Below are positions 61,112 to 64,000 of a stretch of DNA of 64,000 bases, piece after piece. The DNA comes from a virus: positions 1 to 64,000 of the IMG/VR virus record IMGVR_UViG_3300009151_004315; one strand, written 5' to 3'. Numbering within the stretch: position 1 is the first letter of the stretch; every line of letters starts with the position of its first letter. The notes under the pieces are model-generated. The model was not told the origin of the DNA and made no database searches. It worked only from the letters and a program-made list of their open reading frames with translations. A program made the translations under genes and the position numbers.

Positions 61112-62311
61112 TTAATATTTTGCTTCACGGGTGTGTTTGCGATAATCACTATCCATACGCAACCATTGTTGTCCGTTACCTTCTAGGATATCACAAATTC
61201 TATCGATTGTACTGTCAGTCCAATCACTAATCTTTCCTTGATTTACATGCGGTTGATGTAACATATTATATAACTTAATTGTTGCATCTTCAACACTCCA
61301 GGGCGTATACAGTCTTGTATAGTCATTCGCAAATGTTTCTGGGAAACTGCGATATGCCGGATACAATACATTGCAACCCAAACTATCTGCTTCACTGACT
61401 GTGTTACTCACCCAGTCTTGTAATGCACAATTAAACAATACTCTTGTATCATTTAATAACTCATAGTATGCGTTCTTATCTAGGTCTTGATATACTTTTA
61501 ATAGTCCACGATTTTGCATATCTTGTGTACGTTTCATGTAACTATCGTTATTGCTTTTTAGTTTACTACCGCTGAACACACAGAATTCTACACCACGATA
61601 TACACCATGACGATCCTTCTCACCGTACCGGTTATAGAATTCTTCAATCACATCCATGTAGAAGTCAGGTTGCTTTTCTTGATCCCATCTAGCACTAAAT
61701 GCAATACGCATTGTACGTTCATTGAATGGCTTGATGACATTATTTACACGGCTACGAACTTCTTCTTTGCCAAATGCTAAGCCTGAGATATTGTAGATCG
61801 GTGCCTTCCAACCCGCAATCTTCATATGCATTACCATTTCTTCATTACTAGCAAGTACACCATCAACGAATGAATCAACCATCTTTTCATAGTGACCCAT
61901 GAACTCACTCATGCCCCATACATGTACGAAATCATCCGGATCGATTGACTGAGCAAGACAACGGACAAATATACGAGGACGGAGATTAATAGGAACTTGC
62001 TTAAGTATATAAGGAAGACTTTCAATGCCCGGCTGAAACATATCTTCAAAGTATACAATATCTTCATAACTACACTCACCTTTTTTCATCATCTTTACTA
62101 GATTCATTAATTGACTCATACCAAAGTATGTACGTCCATGAGCATCTAATACTTGTCCGGTAACAATAGCTTGGTCATCACTTAATGTTTCGCCGGGAAC
62201 GATAACATAGTTAATGCCTCTACGTTTGAATACACGTTCATTCCAGTCTTGTAACTGTAGTGTGTATCTTGCTTTGTAAGGCTCTAGGCCCATATAAAAT
62301 AACTTATGCAT
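61112..62311 (-). CDS. Glycosyltransferase (GT-B type, phage family)
   Basis: A 399-residue protein. The C-terminal half contains the GT-B donor domain: MRIAFSARWDQEKQPDFYMDVIEEF, LLKVYQDLDKNAYYELLNDTRVLFNCALQDWVSNTVSEADSLGCNVLYPAYRSFPE (E-x-x-S/A-x-G type). The N-terminal half (YMGLEPYKARYTLQLQDWNERVF, EDMFQPGIESLPYIL) is conserved in similar phage enzymes. It overlaps the cytidylyltransferase-cupin gene by 8 nt, so the two are coupled. The sugar and acceptor are unknown: DNA, virion or host glycan. Confidence 0.82.
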   Translation of the reverse strand: MHKLFYMGLEPYKARYTLQLQDWNERVFKRRGINYVIVPGETLSDDQAIVTGQVLDAHGRTYFGMSQLMNLVKMMKKGECSYEDIVYFEDMFQPGIESLPYILKQVPINLRPRIFVRCLAQSIDPDDFVHVWGMSEFMGHYEKMVDSFVDGVLASNEEMVMHMKIAGWKAPIYNISGLAFGKEEVRSRVNNVIKPFNERTMRIAFSARWDQEKQPDFYMDVIEEFYNRYGEKDRHGVYRGVEFCVFSGSKLKSNNDSYMKRTQDMQNRGLLKVYQDLDKNAYYELLNDTRVLFNCALQDWVSNTVSEADSLGCNVLYPAYRSFPETFANDYTRLYTPWSVEDATIKLYNMLHQPHVNQGKISDWTDSTIDRICDILEGNGQQWLRMDSDYRKHTREAKY

Positions 62312-63062
62312 TTTCTCTTTCTATATCTAGTTCATCACATTCTTCACCATACTGTATTTCTACAATACGACATGGTGTATCATATGGATTACTTAGTTGA
62401 TGCCAATCACCTTGTGAAATTTTTACTTGACCAAACGTTGACAATTCAATTGGAAGTAAACTGTAACCACTTGACAATTTTGTATATAGTATACACTTAC
62501 CTTCTGTAACATGCCAAAATTCACTTCGTTTAAAATGCCGTTGCATACTTAAACTTTGACCCGGCTCTACTGTTAGTTCTTTTACTTTACATCCACTTAC
62601 ATCATGTAGTATACGATAGTATCCCCACTGACGCAATGTTTTAGGTTGTTTCCATTCACGTAGTATCCAACTACTACTGTTCTTTTTGTCATCCCCACCC
62701 ACACCAAATACAAATTCTACATCATCAAATATCATTTCGGGAATGTTATCTTTAGTTCTATCTCCCCCATTAGCAAATATAATATTTGTTTTTGGGTACA
62801 TTTCTTTGACTTTGCGAATGGCATCAATGGCGGTATCATCACTATCATCAAACTCTATTACTTTATGCACTTGATGTAAATTTTCAATGATTATTTTACG
62901 TTCTTGAATAGGCATAAAAGGTTGACCTTTTTTACGGGTCAACCATGCGTCACTATTAACTCCTACTATCAGTAAGAAACCTAAATGCTTAGCGGAATTG
63001 AAATATTCAATATGGCCACTATGCAAGGGGTCAAAGCCCCCAGTGACTAACACTATCTTCAT
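62304..63062 (-). CDS. Cytidylyltransferase-cupin fusion (RfaE-C-like plus ManC-C-like)
   Basis: A 252-residue two-domain protein from the ATG at 63062, which overlaps the stop before it. Residues 1-~138 are a nucleotidyltransferase (VTGGFDPLHSGHIEYFNSAK with HxGH, GVNSDAWLTRKKG, ANGGDRTKDNIPE). Residues ~142-250 are a cupin like the C-terminus of bifunctional mannose-6-phosphate isomerase/guanylyltransferase: WGYYRILHDVSGCKVKELTVEPGQSLSMQRHFKRSEFWHVTEG, GDWHQLSNPYDTPCRIVEIQYG and DIER. It probably activates a sugar-phosphate and isomerises or binds it for the glycosyltransferase next to it. Confidence 0.88.
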   Translation of the reverse strand: MKIVLVTGGFDPLHSGHIEYFNSAKHLGFLLIVGVNSDAWLTRKKGQPFMPIQERKIIIENLHQVHKVIEFDDSDDTAIDAIRKVKEMYPKTNIIFANGGDRTKDNIPEMIFDDVEFVFGVGGDDKKNSSSWILREWKQPKTLRQWGYYRILHDVSGCKVKELTVEPGQSLSMQRHFKRSEFWHVTEGKCILYTKLSSGYSLLPIELSTFGQVKISQGDWHQLSNPYDTPCRIVEIQYGEECDELDIERENA

Positions 63063-63265
63063 GGACGCATATCCTCTTGCCATTGATCCTTAGCCCATTT
63101 GCCGGCAATTTGTTTTTGATGTTGACGGTATGCGAAACTCCGCATGTCATACAATGATGTTTCATCAAACTTGTACCCAAAGTCCTGACAGAATTCAAGG
63201 TACTTTTCAAGATCCTCAAAAATCTGATTGATACGTGGGTTAGGTTGATATTGTTGTTTTGCCAT
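63059..63265 (-). CDS. Small conserved phage protein
   Basis: A 68-residue protein (PNPRINQIFEDLEKYLEFCQDFGYKFDETSLYDMRSFAYRQHQKQIAGK), helical, with a pattern I associate with T4-like aquatic phages. It is coupled to the cytidylyltransferase-cupin gene by ATGA. Function unknown. Confidence 0.68.
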   Translation of the reverse strand: MAKQQYQPNPRINQIFEDLEKYLEFCQDFGYKFDETSLYDMRSFAYRQHQKQIAGKWAKDQWQEDMRP

Positions 63266-63276
63266 TTTTAATTCCT

Positions 63277-63732
63277 TTAAATAGCGAGTTGTTGATAAGG
63301 TTTGTTTGTGTTATAGACAATAGTAGCCCCGTTCTCATTATCTTCTGATACTTGAATAGCAATATTACGATCTGGATATCGAGTTGCAATGACTTCATAG
63401 AGGTCATCACTAATCATTTCACAACTTTTGTAATCCAACGCAAGAATGCCTTGAGAATATTGATTCTCTAACCATCTTTTAAACTGAATAAACTCAATAT
63501 CACGGTCGTTGTGAAATACTTCAATAGACACTTCAAAGTGAAAGATGTGTCTATGTGGAGTAGCTAAAAAGCTAACATCATACTCATCACCTGTTGCCAA
63601 GTTAGGGTCTGTTGCCGCCGCTGGGTATTTATGAATACCTTCTTTTTGAAAACGCACAAAAATTGTACGTAATGCATGTTGTTTGATACGTACACGTTTC
63701 TCGGTCAATGCCTGTATATGTTGTTCTTGCAT
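63277..63732 (-). CDS. Conserved phage protein, possibly T-fold (QueD-like)
   Basis: A 151-residue protein with FVRFQKEGIHKYPAAATDP, VSFLATPHRHIFHFEVSIEVFHNDRDIEFIQFKRWLENQY, LDYKSCEMISDDLYEVIATRYPDRNIAIQVSEDNENGATI. The order of a His-rich strand pair, the helix with SCE-M-x-x-D/L, and the closing V-x-E-D-x-E-N-G-A strand recalls the T-fold of QueD (compare VEVRETDSNMAG in the phage QueD). It could be a QueD relative with changed activity. The match is by eye only; the family is common in phages. Confidence 0.65.
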   Translation of the reverse strand: MQEQHIQALTEKRVRIKQHALRTIFVRFQKEGIHKYPAAATDPNLATGDEYDVSFLATPHRHIFHFEVSIEVFHNDRDIEFIQFKRWLENQYSQGILALDYKSCEMISDDLYEVIATRYPDRNIAIQVSEDNENGATIVYNTNKPYQQLAI

Positions 63733-63733
63733 A

Positions 63734-64000
63734 TTATTCTCCTAGTACTTTTGAAATTTCATCATCACTATCTTCAATAGCTTCTTCAACTTCCGGTTCA
63801 CTATCAGTTACGTCAAACAATTGGTCAAACATTGTCATAGCATTCATTGCTTTCTTGCCACTTAAACCCTGACTACCTGACTTCATCTGCATCCAGAAGC
63901 TACTATGTGATTCTATCATATCTAGGCTCTTTTGTCTATCTTTTTGTGCAAATATCTTATCAACAATTTCACCAAAATGCTCATCATCAAACTTGCTCAT
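63734..64000 (-). CDS. Conserved phage protein at the window edge
   Basis: An 88-residue acidic protein (FDDEHFGEIVDKIFAQKDRQKSLDMIESHSSFWMQMKSGSQG ... ISKVLGE). Its ATG is exactly the last three bases of the window, so the true start could lie further out. A pattern I associate with T4-like aquatic phages; no function known. Confidence 0.65.
   Translation of the reverse strand: MSKFDDEHFGEIVDKIFAQKDRQKSLDMIESHSSFWMQMKSGSQGLSGKKAMNAMTMFDQLFDVTDSEPEVEEAIEDSDDEISKVLGE

Noticed and set aside
1-64000. tRNA genes
   Set aside because: Gaps between genes are short and filled by promoters, hairpins or micro-ORFs; no cloverleaf with a T-loop GTTCGA-type motif was noticed, although no tRNA program could be run.

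Overview
The window is a piece of a large, AT-rich, tailed-phage genome, most like a T4-type myovirus of a Gram-negative, probably proteobacterial, aquatic host. Evidence for a phage: tail-fibre and LamG-type virion proteins, a T4-type 5'-3' exonuclease (RNase H), a T4 gp30-like ATP-dependent DNA ligase, UvsE, dCMP deaminase, a MazG-like protein, homing endonucleases, and dozens of short, tightly packed, mostly unknown genes with ATGA overlaps. Two promoter classes are visible. One is sigma-70 type, ten of them a perfect TTGACA-17-TATAAT, all on the minus strand. The other is a T4-late-like box, NATAARTA (T4 consensus TATAAATA). No tRNA, CRISPR array or insertion sequence was seen; nearly every gap is a promoter, a hairpin or a very small gene.

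Layout. 1-9.2 kb (minus): virion fibres, an A-type Fe-S protein, IF-1, small structural and regulatory proteins, and a homing-endonuclease-like gene on the other strand. 9.2-14 kb (plus): three kelch-like repeat proteins with two six-blade members, then a secreted D,D-peptidase pair. 14-22 kb (minus): dCMP deaminase, 7Fe ferredoxin, a MazG-like protein, a phosphoesterase, then a row of tiny genes each behind its own strong sigma-70 promoter, ending with clpP. 22-35 kb: candidate capsid-packaged proteins, a SprT-like protease, and the chaperone/protease block clpS, hsp20, dnaK, rpsU (bS21), clpX, then secreted and membrane proteins. 35-51 kb: DNA ligase, many small unknowns, FEN nuclease, a DGQHR/ParB-like protein, a nuclease-methyltransferase fusion and UvsE. 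51-64 kb: an epimerase, glycosyltransferases, queE (with an HNH endonuclease inserted), psiE, queD, a sulfotransferase-like protein, nucleotidyltransferases, an APS-kinase-like protein, folE, and a cytidylyltransferase-cupin fusion.

How the parts may work together. The phage carries proteins that touch the host ribosome (IF-1, bS21), a whole Clp pathway (ClpX, ClpP, ClpS), DnaK with a small heat-shock protein, and Fe-S proteins (FdxA, IscA-like): a take-over kit for translation and protein quality. FolE, QueD and QueE form most of the preQ0 pathway, used by many phages to put 7-deazaguanine in DNA; queC and dpdA are not in this window. The sugar and nucleotide-activating genes suggest glycan or DNA decoration.

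The most unusual observations are these. (1) An HNH endonuclease sits between a 17-codon stump of the original queE start and a full queE whose first codons encode the same peptide with different codons. (2) At least six genes have a late-promoter box only 4-6 nt before their ATG, and two have a sigma-70 -10 box 6 nt before it, with no ribosome-binding site. This predicts leaderless mRNAs in a phage that brings its own IF-1 and bS21. (3) Paralogous six-repeat kelch-like proteins carry variable loops. (4) A PD-(D/E)XK-like domain is fused to a Dam-family methyltransferase beside a DGQHR protein. All functional statements come from reading the sequence; no database search was run.
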